From Physcomitrium patens (Eukaryota > Streptophyta > Bryopsida > Funariales > Funariaceae), in the NCBI RefSeq assembly GCF_000002425.4, contig NC_037267.1, forward strand, positions 8,688,180-8,752,179: a stretch of DNA of 64,000 nucleotides, in the 5' to 3' direction. A model generated the notes under the pieces. The model saw only the letters and a list, made by a program, of their open reading frames with translations, was not told the DNA's origin and did not search any database. Of this stretch, positions 11,855 to 23,705 are shown piece by piece. Position 1 is the stretch's first letter; every line of letters starts with the position of its first letter. A program made the position numbers and the translations under genes.

Positions 11855-13935
11855 AGCTCTCTTAGCCATTGATAATATATCATGTGAAGGCTAAATGACT
11901 ACCTTATTATTTGTTCATTGTTGAAATTTTATAACTTCCTTCAAATAAAATATTTATTAGACTTTCAAGAGTCATTTCTATCTTCAATAATATCATTAAG
12001 CATTGAGAATCTCTTCCAAATTTATGATATAAAATACATTATATTTTACCATCAATTTGAGGAAGCACATGTTGTTCTTAATGATCTTCATTTGTAATGT
12101 ATCCTCTTGAAGATTACAATAATTGTAATTTCTTGTTTGATAACTCAGCAAATAATAGCTCTTAAATTGAATTTTTCAATTATTGATTTTCCATCTTTTT
12201 AGGATCACGAATATACAAAAATAAGATATATAAAAGAAACATACTTTAAGAAAGATTTCAAATATACAAATATAAATAAAAAAATAGAATAAAATCTTTT
12301 TAAAAGTATTTTTTATAGCAAATATTTGCTATTTTTATCTTGATTTGAATAGATGTTGTCAATAAAAAGTATCAATCTTTTTTATTGTATTTACAAGATT
12401 TTTTGTTCTCTCTCATGAATGTTTATTAATATCACATTTATATCAATGAACAAGTTATTTTAACCTATTTCGGCATCTCTTTAAGTCTAAGACTTCTTCA
12501 ACTTCATATTTTTAGTTATTATCCACTTCTATAGAAAGACAAGGTATTTATTGTCTTTCTAGTATATCTATTGTCTTGCATGGCTTAAAAAGAGAATTAT
12601 AAAATACAAGATAGATCTTTATAGACTTTGATAGGTATAATCAGTGAACAATTGAATTAATTTATTTACATATAAAAAATGGTCTAAGTCCATGATGATC
12701 CAACTTGTCACAAAGGCAAATAATCTTGATATTATAATAAAATAATTATATCTTGTCACCAAAATGGAATTGAGGTTGTCACTTACAATAAATATTTTTA
12801 TTGATCTTTTATTCTTCTTGAGCTTCTTTAAGATGTGCCTTCATTATTGCATGTAGCTCTGACAAATAATTTTTCATATCTTCCACTATATGATTATCAA
12901 TTTTTGAAAAGTCAAAAATATCAAGTTATGAATAATAGCCATAATTAGAAGAAAAGATATTTATTATGTAAAAAAATAAATCATATTATTTTAAATAAAC
13001 TTTACTAATGGCAAAAAGATTGTCCAAATATCTTGTTAGTAGTTGATGGTAAACTTCTAATATTGCTCCAAAACTTCATTCACTTACTCCATTTGTCTAT
13101 CAATTTGAAGATAGAATGCTCAAGATAGTTTTATGTCTACCTTCTCTAAAATCTTCTTAAAAATTGCATCCTCCTATCCAATATAATATTTTTTGGTAAT
13201 CTATGATAGCAATAAATATTGTCAAGAAAAAGCTTAATTATTTCTTTATATGTAATAGATTTTGTATATAGTATAGAATATATTATTTTAGTGAATCAAT
13301 CTATTATAACATATATAGAATCAAAAAAACTTGAGTCCAAAAGATTTGTCATAAAGTTCATAGAACCAAAAGTCCATAGTTGTTTTGGAATAGGTAATGA
13401 TTGAAGAAGTCTATAAAATCAATGATGAAGAGTTTTTCATCTTGAACAAATGCTACATGATTATATAAAGACTTTGGCTACCTTCTATATTTGAAACCAC
13501 TAAAAATCTTTAGAAATTAGCTCTATAGTTTTATTGTATTGAAAATGTCTTATTATTGAAAAGTTGTGATGAGCTTAAAGAACATACAATTATGCTTTGC
13601 CTTTTGGAATAAATAATTTTTTTTCCAAAATAGATTAGATTATTTTGAAACTTAAACTTAAAAGTAAAATAAGTCTTAGAAGAATTATTCTTAATATCAT
13701 AAACAAGAAGATTATATGACACACTCAATTGAACTTGCTTGAAAAATATTGAATTAACAATTAATGTTGATTTTATTGCCAAAGATGAAAATATTTTGAT
13801 TTTAAGAAAATTATTTTTTGTTAATTATAAGTTATATATCTATTTTTTTGTACAAGATAAGAATGTTTAGAAAAAGTATCTAATAGACTTTGTTATTTTT
13901 TGAGTTAATAAATAATCTTGATAAAGATATGCTCC
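11855..13935 (-). pseudogene. Integrase and 3' pol region of element C, degenerate
   Basis: This block continues element C after element A. It aligns with 17890-19975 of element D, which carries the better preserved integrase core. About 12830-13500 corresponds to the integrase catalytic core. Stops and frameshifts interrupt all frames. Plus-strand frame 13219-13404 and minus-strand frame 13531-13782 are by-products of this decay. Confidence 0.7.
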
Positions 13936-13940
13936 AATGG

Positions 13941-14464
13941 TGAAACAAGATCAAATTTTCTAAATCTAAAAACTTATCAAATCCATAACAACAAGGATCT
14001 CAATACAATGTAAGACCAAGCATACTAGAACAAAACTAAAAGTAACCAAACAAAATAGAACTTGAAAGACAAGATTGAGTAAAAGTGAATAAAACCAAAT
14101 ATAACCAAACAAAATCAAAGAGAACTGAACAAAAAACCAAAATTTATTAAGAAAAAGAATCTAAAGCCATATTTAACTAAATATCTAAAATTTCTTTTGT
14201 TAGTTCTATTTATACTTAGTTCAACTATCTTAAAATTTTTTAGAATGTCTCTAATAGTAGGTTCCACCAAAATAACTGTCTTTCTAAAAGATTCTAGAGA
14301 TAGGTCCTACCATGATAATTGCCTTAATTCTTTCTACATGATTCCATAGAAGATTATATACAAACCACCATCCTAACTTTAATTCTGGAAACTTCTCAAA
14401 AACAACTCCAACTACATATCTTTATGTGCAAATAATACAAATATCTTATCCATGCTCTGTTACA
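13941..14464 (-). mobile_element. Family-1 solo LTR with perfect target-site duplication
   Basis: A 524-bp LTR of the same family as those of elements A and B, with plus-strand ends TGAAACAAG and CTGTTACA. It is flanked by identical AATGG repeats at 13936-13940 and 14465-14469. Element D, at 19969-19997, shows the uninterrupted sequence. No internal domain is present, so the full element was lost by LTR-LTR recombination after it inserted into the RNase H region of element C. Confidence 0.92.
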
Positions 14465-14469
14465 AATGG

Positions 14470-14708
14470 ACTTAATGATGATTCAAAATACATAACAAGA
14501 TGAAGTACTTGAAATTCTTGTGATCTATATAAATAGTGATTAGATTAGAAGCACCTTTTGGATAATAATGCCATCCTTGAAATAAATCCATAATTACTAG
14601 AAGCTCTTTATTGTGGATCTTACACTTAATCTTGGCTATTAAAAATTTTATAGAATAAAAAGCTACCAGATAGAGCTTGTCATCCACTCCTATTTGTAAC
14701 AAAATCAA
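14470..14708 (-). pseudogene. Ty3/gypsy RNase H fragment (element C)
   Basis: A 78-codon minus-strand reading aligned with the RNase H of element D: QIGVDDKLYLVAFYS, then KCKIHNKELL, then a YIDHKNFKYF segment that keeps the aspartate-histidine pair typical of gypsy RNase H. It ends where the solo LTR is inserted. The upstream Met-Glu-Thr-Asn region seen in D is shifted out of frame here. Confidence 0.75.
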
Positions 14709-15350
14709 ATTTATATCAAAGTCTCATATATTTGTTTTCATAAAAAATTCCTTGAAAAAAATGATGTGATATAAGATTGATGTAGAAATAAATGATGTCT
14801 TCAAGACTTCAAAAGATGCTTCAAGTTCTTTGCTCTATTTAAGTTTATTTATATATGTCATTCATTAAATATTGAAAAGTAATTAGTATATTTGTGAGTC
14901 CAAAAGACCTGACATTATATTTAAAATGCCTACACTTAGTTCAAAATATAATTTTTTATTCATGTCTTTCTTTAATATGTACCATATTGTATGCTCCTTG
15001 TAGATTTATTTTGCTATAAAACTTTGCTTGATTGATTTGATCAAGAAGTTCTAAAATCAAAGGTAGAAGATACTTATTTTTAATAAGGATCTTATTGATT
15101 CTTTAATAGTCCATATACATCTATAAAGATCTATTTTTTTCCTTCATAAATAAGATAAGATTCTTTATTAGAGATTTAAAATGGCGTATGAAGTTTTTAG
15201 CCAAGTTTTTACTAATATACTTCTTCAGTGCAATCAATTTGTTTTGTAATAGGTTATAAATTGAACCAAATGATAAATGAGTTTCTTCTTAAAAATCAAT
15301 AGAAAAATTATAGATATGATGCTCTAAAAAAATATCTTAATAATCTCAGT
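14709..15350 (-). pseudogene. Reverse transcriptase region of element C, catalytic box deleted
   Basis: The sequence aligns with both ends of the RT region of element D but skips D positions of about 20355-20718. The skipped segment includes the YxDD-equivalent box. The join lies near 14845-14860. The remaining RT sequence has multiple stops. Confidence 0.7.
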
Positions 15351-15657
15351 ATTGGCTTAACATGCTATTGAAATCTTTTTTTTATCAAAAATAGATATTT
15401 TATATATAATAAAAATTGATCCTTCTTTTGTAGCATGTATGAAAGCTCGTATACCTACTAATAAAGATTTAGACATATTAAAATTATAGATTTCTACTTG
15501 ACTAATAAAATTTAGATTAAACTATAAAAAAAAAAAATTATGAAAAATCCAGTCTATTTGAAGATTATATGTTTTTAGTCACAATAATCTAAAATAACTA
15601 AGTTTGAAAGAGATATAATCACATTAAATATTACTAAGCTATTATAACCATTAAATG

Positions 15658-15933
15658 TTACATCTTAAAGATAGTTACATGGATAACAACTCCAAAATAT
15701 AATAAATAACCATCTATTACTTCTACATGTATAGGTTTGGTTTTTTTAACTAAGGATATTTCTTGTTTTTGGACAAAGTCTTTGTCTTTGAAACAAGTTG
15801 AGGCTCTTGAATTTAATGAGGCTAAGATTTTGTGATTTTTTGGTCTTAAAAAAGTTTCTATTATAGAATAAGATAAATGATTTGAGAAAAGGATAAGATT
15901 TTTGTTAGGTATTGCATAAGATTCCAATTGCAT
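15658..15933 (-). pseudogene. Retropepsin-like protease (element C), active-site triplet altered
   Basis: The 91-codon minus-strand frame contains a gypsy protease core: a KILASLNSRAS segment, then CFKDKDFV, then a VKKTKPIHVEVIDG stretch. In active retropepsins the triplet is Asp-Ser/Thr-Gly. Here it reads Asn-Ser-Arg, encoded AAT TCA AGA. Element D has exactly the same triplet and codons (LALLNSR, about 21694-21715). Either both descend from one already damaged copy, or the family is unusual here. Catalysis by the canonical mechanism is not expected. Confidence 0.7.
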
Positions 15934-15949
15934 GGTCTCTATTCTAACT

Positions 15950-16860
15950 AAAAAAACTAATTTTCTAATATATTATTCTCTTTGGCAACCATTCTCTTCA
16001 TTTTGTGATTGTGTTAGTTTTTTGGATAATGTTGAATAATGTGCTTATGTTCTCCATAATATAAGCACAATTCTTTTTGACAGTATTGAATTTTTTTTTA
16101 CTAAAGAAGAGATTTGAAACTTATCATGTCAATTTTCATAGATTTCAATCTTGATGAATAAGCTTTTATGAACTCAGAAGCTATCATCATAACTTGACTT
16201 GTGCCTCATCAACCAAATCTTTGTTCTTAGCATCTTATAAAAAATTGATTGTTTTATGTAATGGCTTGAGTAATGAAGTGCTTTATTGAATTTGTTCTTA
16301 GTATTGTCAATAATAAATCTTTGATATTATTTTTTAATCCATATTAAAATTGATTGATAAAGACCTTGTCATTCTGATCTACATTGTAAATAAGGTTTTG
16401 GAATTTTGCAATATACATGGTGGCTGAATATGATCCTTGTTGTAAAGATATAAGTTTGATATCTACTATCTTTTTTTAATGACTTTTTCCATATGTGGTT
16501 ATGAAAACTTCCAAGAATGAATTTAAATTATATAGTAATTATGAATCTTTTTCAATCAAAGATGCAAAACAAGAAAGACCACTTCCAAAAAAAAGATACC
16601 TATAAATCTAACTTAAGTAAATGCATCAATATATCAAGAAGAATGAAATTTTAGATAGAACTTTACTTATTGTAAAAATCCTTGAAACTTTAATCTTGTT
16701 CCATCAAACTTCTCAAGCATACTTATCTTTGTCTCTTGCATATTTATAGTAGCAAGACTTTTCAGATTTAGTTATAAACTTGATCTACTTGCTTCTTTTA
16801 ATTGCACAACTTCTTAGCATGGACTTAAAAATTTATTTTTGATTTCTTCGATAGGCATTG
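15950..16860 (-). pseudogene. Gag / nucleocapsid region of element C with decayed zinc knuckle
   Basis: This is the gag region upstream of the protease. On the minus strand at about 16025-16072 the reading is CLYYGEHKHIIQHYP, recognisable as a CCHC zinc knuckle (C-x2-C-x4-H-x4-C). Its second and fourth cysteines have become tyrosines, each explained by one G-to-A change. The rest of gag is interrupted by stops. Element D has the equivalent region at 21850-22735. Confidence 0.65.
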
Positions 16861-17243
16861 GAATACTATTTCTATGATTGATGTTAGAAATATATGGAAT
16901 TTCTACTCTAAGAATATTAACAAATTCATGATGATTTGTAATAGTTACAAATCTATTCTTATTTCTACTAAAAATAGTATCTACAATTTTTTCTTCTATA
17001 GATAATCCAAATAAATCTATATGTCAAATTAGAAGAAGGTTATCCATAACTTCTAATATCAAATAAAAATTTCCACAAAAAAATGTACTCAACTTTTTTT
17101 GAGGAAAAAATTATTATTAAGAAATTCAAATATTAAATTTAAGATGAATAGTCTGCAACCTTTAAAATATAATAATAAAAGTAAGATAGTCTATTTTCTT
17201 TAAATAAAAAAATAAGAACAATGAATTAACATTCTTATCAACA

Positions 17244-17781
17244 TGTCAAGGTATCAAAGACATGAATCTCAAGGAAAGAAAATCCTTAATATACTCTTGT
17301 ATCACTGAAAAAAACTAAAAAGTCATTCAAAGATGATATAATATTGAATTAGAATGGCTATTGCCAAACACAAGAAAATTAGATAGCCTTAAAAGAAGAC
17401 TAATGACTAAAAAGGTGTTGATAAGAATGAAGAAGGCTTCATTTTTTTTTTCATATATATTTTTAATTAATAATTACGTGGCAATATCTTATAGGACCTC
17501 CAAAACATGTTGACTTTATAAGATACATATCTTAATTTACAAGGAAAGTTTTCTATATGTGTGCCACATAATTAGCTTATTTTGTAAGCTATCAATACGT
17601 GGTTAATTTAGTGACCAAGTTTCTAATCTATCAATCAATTACAAACATATGTAAAGCCAAAACATTATCTATGAAGCTCTTAGGAAGCTTCTTTAGAAGA
17701 TATTATGAAATTTACCTACTTTTATCTACTTCTACCTAATCATATAGGTATTAACAAAAGTACCTATGTATATCTATGACA
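17244..17781 (-). repeat. Family-2 LTR shared by elements C and D
   Basis: A 538-bp LTR with plus-strand ends TGTCAAGG and CTATGACA. Below it lies gag leader of element C, which makes it the 5' LTR of C. Above it lies the 3' end of element D with a purine-rich tract on the minus strand (17782-17795), which makes it the 3' LTR of D. One LTR therefore serves two internal regions. Confidence 0.85.
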
Positions 17782-17796
17782 TTATTCTCCCTTCTA
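17782..17796 (-). other. Polypurine tract of element D
   Basis: The minus strand reads AGAAGGGAGAATAA immediately before the LTR start TGTCATAG. This is the expected position and composition for the plus-strand priming tract. Confidence 0.65.
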
Positions 17797-17822
17797 GAGA
17801 CGAGTTCTATAAGGAGCAATCT

Positions 17823-18050
17823 TCATATGTTGAGAAGATCTAAGATGTGATGAATTGTATTTACCACATACTCTGATATTTGTTCTCTTTGAAGATATTT
17901 GATAGGTCCTTTCAACCATTGATAGTATTCTATACTAAAACAAGAAGACCACCATGTTATTTGATCATTGTTGAGGCCTTCATAACTTCTTTCCAATAAA
18001 ATATTTGAAATATTGTCAAGATTTTTTCCTACTTCTAATAAAATTACCAA
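17823..18050 (-). pseudogene. Post-integrase C-terminal region of element D
   Basis: A 75-residue open frame at the extreme 3' end of pol. In chromoviruses a chromodomain sits here. I see no clear chromodomain signature in it (the single LLERSYEGLNNDQITWW stretch is only suggestive), so I do not call one. The plus-strand frame at 18005-18202 is antisense to it. Confidence 0.45.
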
Positions 18051-19170
18051 ACATTCAAACTCTTTTCAAAGGTCGTGATACCAAACACATTATATCTTGC
18101 CTTCTATTCAAGGAAGGATATGTCATTTTTAAGGATCTTCATCTTGATTTTTTCACCTTGAAGATTGTGACAATTGAAATATCTCATTTAATAAGTCTGT
18201 AAATAAAAGCTCTTGAATTGAATTTGTTGGTTGTTGGTTCTCCATTTCCTTTACATCACAAATATATAGAAAAAAGATAGAAGGTAGAATATAATCTTCT
18301 TTTAATCTTATTTCTTTTATAAAAAAGATTTTCTATTCTTCATCTTCATTTTCATACATGTTGTTAATGAAAAGTTTCAACTCTCTTTGTTGCATTTACA
18401 AGATTCTTTGTTGGCTCCTATGTGCGTTCACTAATATCATATTCAGGCTATAAAATAAGATATTTTAATCTATTTTGGTATTACCTTAAATCTAAGATTT
18501 CTTCGACTTCAAATTATTGATCATTATCCACTTTTATAGGAAGAGGTGGCATTTGTCTTCTTCTCAAAATATTCACTATTTTATATGGCTCTAGAAGAGA
18601 TACATGAAATATATGGTGGATCTTCATAGACTCCAGTAGATGTAATTAATAAGCAACAAGATTGATTTATTCACAAATAGGAAAAGGTCTCAGCCTACAA
18701 TAGTCCAACTTATCACAAGGATGAGTAGTCTTGATATTGCGACAGAGTAATCATACCTAATCACCTACATTGAATTGTGGTTGTTCCTATCAATAGACAT
18801 CTGCGTTAGTCTTTTGTTGTTCTTAAGTTTCATTTAATTGTCTCTTCATTGTTGCATATAGCTCTAACAAACAATTTATTAAATCTTTCGCCATAAGATT
18901 ATTAACTTTTGAAAAGTCAAAAGTATCAAGTCATGGATGATAACCATAATTGGAAAAGAAAGGTGTTTGTTGAGCAAAAGAATGTATCAAATTATTGTAT
19001 ACAAATTTTACTAATGGCAAAAGAATTATCTAATCATCTTGATGATAATTAATAGAATACTTCAAATATTGCTCTAGAACTTGATTCATCCATTCTGTTT
19101 GCCTAATAATTTGAAGATAAAAAGCCAAAGAGAGCTTTATATCCACTTTTAGAATCTTGAATAGGATTCT

Positions 19171-19422
19171 CTAAAATCTTGATACAAATTGAGTTTCTCT
19201 ATCCGATATAATATCCTTTGATAATCCATAATAGTGATAGATATTATCAATAAAAAGCTTAGTTGTTTTTTTACCTGAAATAGATTTTATATATAGTACA
19301 AAATTTACCATTTTGGTGACACAATCTATAATTACAAAAATGAAATCATATGAACTTGAACTTAGAAGATTTCTAATAAAGTCCATAGAAATAGAAGACC
19401 ATAATTGTATGGATATAGGCAA
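19171..19422 (-). pseudogene. Ty3/gypsy integrase catalytic core fragment (element D)
   Basis: The 83-residue minus-strand frame has the first part of an rve-type integrase core: SMDFIRNLL, then YDFIFVIIDCVTKM, then KLFIDNIYHYYGLSKDIISDR. The aspartates of MDF and ISDR correspond to the first two residues of the D-D-E triad. The third residue lies beyond a stop. The spacing and wording resemble fungal-type (Tcn1-like) chromovirus integrases, a group reported from mosses. That affiliation is my inference. Relative to D, the same region of element C is more broken. Confidence 0.8.
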
Positions 19423-20086
19423 TTGTTGGAGAAGTCCATAGGATCAATGATGAGGAATTTTTGATCTTGAATAAATATCATATGATTGGACAAAGTCTTT
19501 TATTGCCTTTTATATTTGAGTCCACCAAAAAATCTTTAGATATAAGCTTTAAAGTCTTGTTGTATCCAAAATATCATGATGCTAGAAAGTTTTGACGTGC
19601 TTGAAAAATAAGTAAATGTGCTTCTCTTTCTAGAACATATAGGTGTCTTTCAAAATAGAATAGGTTGTTCTTTAACTTGAACTTTGAAACATCATGAAAC
19701 TTAGCAGAAAGATTCTTAATATCAAGAACAAGAGGATTAGAGGACATACTTGATTAAATTTATTTGAAAAAGGTCAAATTAACAATCAATGTTGATTTTT
19801 TTTCTCAAAGATAAAAATTCTTTGGCTTTAAGAGAATTATTCTTTGTTGTTCAATAGATATGTCTCCTTCTTTTAGTGCAAGATAAAAGCGTCTAGAAAG
19901 AGCATCTGATAAACCTTATTTTTTTCTAGATCAATATGTGATCTTGAAATCAAATCTTGGTAATGACATGCTCCAATGAGCTAGGTAATGATTCAAAATA
20001 TATGCCAACATGAAATATTTGAAGTTCTTGTGATCTATATATATTGCGACTGGACTTGAAGCATCTTCTAGATAATGACGCCATTC

Positions 20087-20326
20087 TTAAAATAAATCCA
20101 TAATTATAAGAAGTTCTTTGTTGTGGATCTCATAATTAATCTTAGTTGCTGAAAATTTCTTGAAATAAAAAGCTATTGGATGGAATTTGTTATCTATTCC
20201 CATTTGTGACAATACTGTATCCAAGGCAAAGTCTGATGCATTTGTTTCCATAAAAAATGCCTTAGCAAAGTTGATGCAATATAATATTGGTGCAAAAATA
20301 AGTTCCTTCTTCAAAACAACAAACAA
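20087..20326 (-). pseudogene. Ty3/gypsy RNase H fragment (element D)
   Basis: A 79-residue minus-strand frame: an ILYCINFAKAFFMETNASDFALDTVLSQ-like start in which METNASD carries the first catalytic acidic residue, then GIDNKFHPIAFY and YEIHNKELL. This is the classic gypsy RNase H opening. It ends at a stop before the later catalytic residues. Plus-strand frame 20187-20396 is antisense. Confidence 0.78.
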
Positions 20327-20329
20327 TGG

Positions 20330-21090
20330 TTTAGCTTCTTTATTCTACTCAATTTTATCTTTACAAGTTAAACATATAAGTGGAACTCCAACTTGAGAAA
20401 AGTTTTTGATAAAGATTTAGTAATAATTGACAAATCTCAAAAAACATTACACATTTTTTATTGTTCTTACGATCTTCTAATTTATGATAAGACCTTTTTT
20501 GAATCCATCATAAGGCCGTCATTGGAAATGATGTATTCCAAAAAATTAACTTGAATAATGTGGAATACATACTTTTCCATCTTTGTATATAATCTTACAT
20601 CTTTTACTTTTTATAATACACAACAAACATGAACTTCATGTTCTTTTGTATTCTTAGAATGAATTAAAATAATAATTAAATAAAAATAATAAAATCATTA
20701 AAAAACTCACAAATTACATCATTCATTAGATATTGAAAAGTAGTTGGTGTATTCATGAGTCCAAAAGGCATGATATTATATTCAAAATTTCCATCCCTAA
20801 TTTGAAAAGAGTCTTTCATTCATATCCTTCTTTAATATAGACTAAATTATATGCTCTTTGTAGATATATTTTTTGAGAGATCTTTGCTTAATTTAGTTGA
20901 TGAAGAAGTCCTAAAATCAAAGATAGAAGATACCTATTCTTAATGGTGATCTTGTTAAGTCTTCAATAGTCCACACACATCCATATAGATCCATCTTTTT
21001 TCTTTAGTAATAAGATATGAGATCAGGTTAGACATTTAGAATAGTAAATAAAGCTCTTAGTCAAATTCTCATCAATGTATTCTTTGAGTG
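20330..21090 (-). pseudogene. Reverse transcriptase region of element D, catalytic box destroyed
   Basis: Read on the minus strand near 20650-20740, the segment TPTTFQYLMNDVI is followed by the catalytic region. The two aspartates expected there are replaced by isoleucine codons and stops follow within a few residues. The rest aligns to gypsy RT but is frameshifted repeatedly. Confidence 0.65.
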
Positions 21091-21346
21091 CTAGCAAATC
21101 ATACTGTGATAGGCTATAGATTGATAGAAATGATGGTTGAGTTCTTTCTTAAAGATCAATGGAACAATCATAAGAACAATACTCCAAAAGAATATCTGCC
21201 TTTTTCTTTTCAAAAATGTCTTGAAAATCTTGACATTGATTAAGAATATCACTTGATATCTTGTCGCCATCAATAATAGAAATGGCATATATAGTAAAAG
21301 ATGGCCCTTCATTTGTTGCATGCATACAAGCTCTCGTTTCTACCAA
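21091..21346 (-). pseudogene. Protease-RT linker of element D
   Basis: Two overlapping minus-strand readings (21091-21321 and 21149-21346) cover the linker. One contains CQDFQDIFEKKKADIL, the usual segment between gypsy protease and RT. It is out of frame with both neighbours. Confidence 0.55.
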
Positions 21347-21559
21347 TAATGGTTTGGATATACTAGACTTATGGATTTTTATTTGCTTAGCAGGACCTTG
21401 GACTAAACTATGGGAGAAATTGAGATTGCAAGAAATCCAATCTATCTGAGGGTTATATCATTCTAATCATGATAATTCTAAAGTAATTGAATTAGAAGGA
21501 GATTTAATCACATTAAATATTACAAAACTATTGTGACCATTAGTTGCTACTTCTACAGG

Positions 21560-21850
21560 AGCAGTTTCAAATATAACATTTTCAAAAGACAATGAACGTC
21601 CATCTATTACTTTTACATGCATAGGTTTGATTTTTTTAAGTAAAGATATATCTTATTTTTTCACAAAGTCTTCATCTATAAAACAGGCTAAGGTTCTTGA
21701 ATTCAATAAGGCTAAGACTTGTGATTTTCTGGTCCTAAATAGATTTCTATTGTAAAACAAGGTGAGAGATCTAAATAGAAAATATGACCTTTACTAGATG
21801 TTGCACACGATTCCATCCTCGTCATCCCTATTGTAGTTGAATTAACTAGT
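21560..21850 (-). pseudogene. Retropepsin-like protease of element D, altered active site
   Basis: On the minus strand at about 21670-21720 the reading is LALLNSRTLACFIDEDFV, aligned with the element C protease. The active-site triplet is Asn-Ser-Arg with the same codons as in C. Stops interrupt the frame on both sides. Confidence 0.6.
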
Positions 21851-22735
21851 TTTTTGACATATTATCTTCTTTGGCAATTGTGCTTTCTGTTTTATAATTA
21901 CATTGCTTCTTTAGACAATGTTGAGTAGTGTGCCTAGCTTCTTTACAATTTAAGTATAAACTCTATTGATATTGTCAATTTTTTTCTGCTTTGTAAAGAA
22001 TTTAAAATATACTGTATCAATTTGCATTGGTTTTAGTCTTGATGAATAAGTTTCTAAAAACTTGGGAGCTATCATCATTATTTGATTTATTTTTTTCAGC
22101 CAAATATTTATTTTTGACATCTTTCAAATAATCAATTGTCTTGTGCAATGGCTTGAGCAGTAAATTATTCCAAAGATTTTGCCTCGGGCATTGTCAATAA
22201 TAAGTCTTTGACATTATTCTTCAATCCATATTAAAATTAATTGATGAAGACTTTGTCTTTCGAGTCGACATCGCAAGCAAGGTTTTAGAATTTACAACAT
22301 GTATGGTGGATGACCGTGATCTTTACCATAAAGATAAGAGCTTGGTCTCTAGTACTATTTCTTAATTACTTTCTTTGAATGTGGCTATAAATACTTCTAG
22401 GAATGAATTCAAATCATAAAAGAGTCAAGAATCTTTTTTTATTAAAGGTACAAATCAAGAGAGAGCACTTTTTAATAGAAGCACCCCTATAAATCCAACT
22501 TGAGTAAATCTATCAAGATATTCAAAAGAATGTAATCTTAGATGAAGCTTGAATTATTGCAAAAATCCTCAAAATTTTGATCTTGTTCCATCAGACTTTT
22601 CAAGCATACTAATCCTTCTCCTTGTCATATTTCTAGAAGCAAAATCCCTTGGACTTGGTTCTTAGGTCGATCTACTTGCTTCTTTCAACTATAAAACTTC
22701 TTATTATAGACTTTGAACTTATTTTATAGGCATAG
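21851..22735 (-). pseudogene. Gag region of element D
   Basis: It aligns with 15950-16860 of element C over its length, but all frames are closed. The zinc-knuckle position around 21900-21960 can only be placed by alignment with C. The solo LTR at 22741 interrupts its upstream part. Confidence 0.55.
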
Positions 22736-22740
22736 GCATA

Positions 22741-23290
22741 TGTCAAGGATAAGAACTTGATAAAAATAAATAATTAAATGAGACTTTTTTCAAAGAAAGA
22801 TGTCAAAATTGAAATAACTAAATATGTATATTAAGAAAGAAATTGGAGTGGCTATTGCCAAAAGACAAGAAAACTATAGACCCTTGAAACTAGACTAGAA
22901 GCAAGAAAGGAGTTCACAAGAGTGAAGAAGGCTTCACTATTGCCTCTATATATACTATCTATTTAGGAGCTATGTGGCGATATTTTATAGGACCTCCAAA
23001 AACGTATTTACTTTGCATAACATGTATCTTAACTTGCAAGGCAAGTTTTCTATATAGGTACCACATAGTTAGCTTGTTCTTCAAGCTATGAATATGTATG
23101 GCATGTGGTTAACTTGTTAACCAAGTTTCTAACCTATCAATCAAGTATTAATACATGTAAAGTCAAAGTAGCATCTATGAAGTTTTTAAGAAGCTTTTCT
23201 AAAAGATATTATAAAATTAATCTACTTTTACCTACTTCTATCTATTCATATCACTTAGGTAACAATTACAATAAATATATGTTCGTGACA
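22741..23290 (-). mobile_element. Family-2 solo LTR with perfect target-site duplication
   Basis: A 550-bp LTR, plus-strand ends TGTCAAGG and TTCGTGACA, flanked by identical GCATA repeats at 22736-22740 and 23291-23295. Element C has the uninterrupted site (GGAATACTATTTCTATG near 16860-16876). Its body differs from the other family-2 LTRs mainly in the first 130 bp. Confidence 0.9.
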
Positions 23291-23295
23291 GCATA

Positions 23296-23705
23296 ATATT
23301 TCTATGATTTGAGTTGGAAATACATGAGATTTTTACTCTTAGAGTGTTGACAAGTTTATGAAGATTTTCAATAGTTACAAATTTATTTTTACTTTTGCTA
23401 AGAGTAGCATCCATAATTTTTTTTTCTATAGATAACTCAAACAAATTCAAAAAATTAAATTAAAGGAAAGTAATCTACAACTTCTATTAAAAATTTCCAC
23501 AAAGAGGATTAATTTACAACTTCTAATAAAAAAATTCACAAAGAAGGAAAATCCACTTTCTTTAAGGAAAAGATTAGTTTTAGAAAATAAGATTTTTTAT
23601 TTAAAGATGGATAATCCACAACCATAAAAATACAAAAATAGAAGTAGAGTAATTCACTCACTTCTAAAATAAGATAGAATCAGTAAATTAGTACTCTTGT
23701 TAAAC
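23296..23705 (-). other. 5' leader / gag start of element D
   Basis: This aligns with 16870-17243 of element C (leader between 5' LTR and gag), including TTTCCACAAAGA-type repeats. No open frame is retained. A primer-binding site was looked for next to 23706, but no tRNA complement was recognised. Confidence 0.6.

Larger units (their letters stand above)
5834..17781 (-). mobile_element. Decayed Ty3/gypsy element C (family 2), left unit of a tandem array
   Basis: The element is read on the minus strand. Its left (3') LTR is 5834-6012 and its right (5') LTR is 17244-17781, which also serves as the left LTR of element D. Internal sequence lies at 6013-6145, 11855-13940 and 14470-17243. The gaps are element A and a family-1 solo LTR. 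In element order, gag is about 16860-15950, protease about 15933-15658, RT about 15350-14709, RNase H 14708-14472 and integrase about 13500-12830. Compared with D it lacks about 370 bp of RT, joined near 14850, so the catalytic box is gone. Frames are broken throughout and the element cannot be autonomous. Confidence 0.85.

Noticed and set aside
17823-18050. Chromodomain at the end of element D pol
   Set aside because: Position fits a chromovirus, but the conserved aromatic cage residues and WxxW-type pattern could not be identified.
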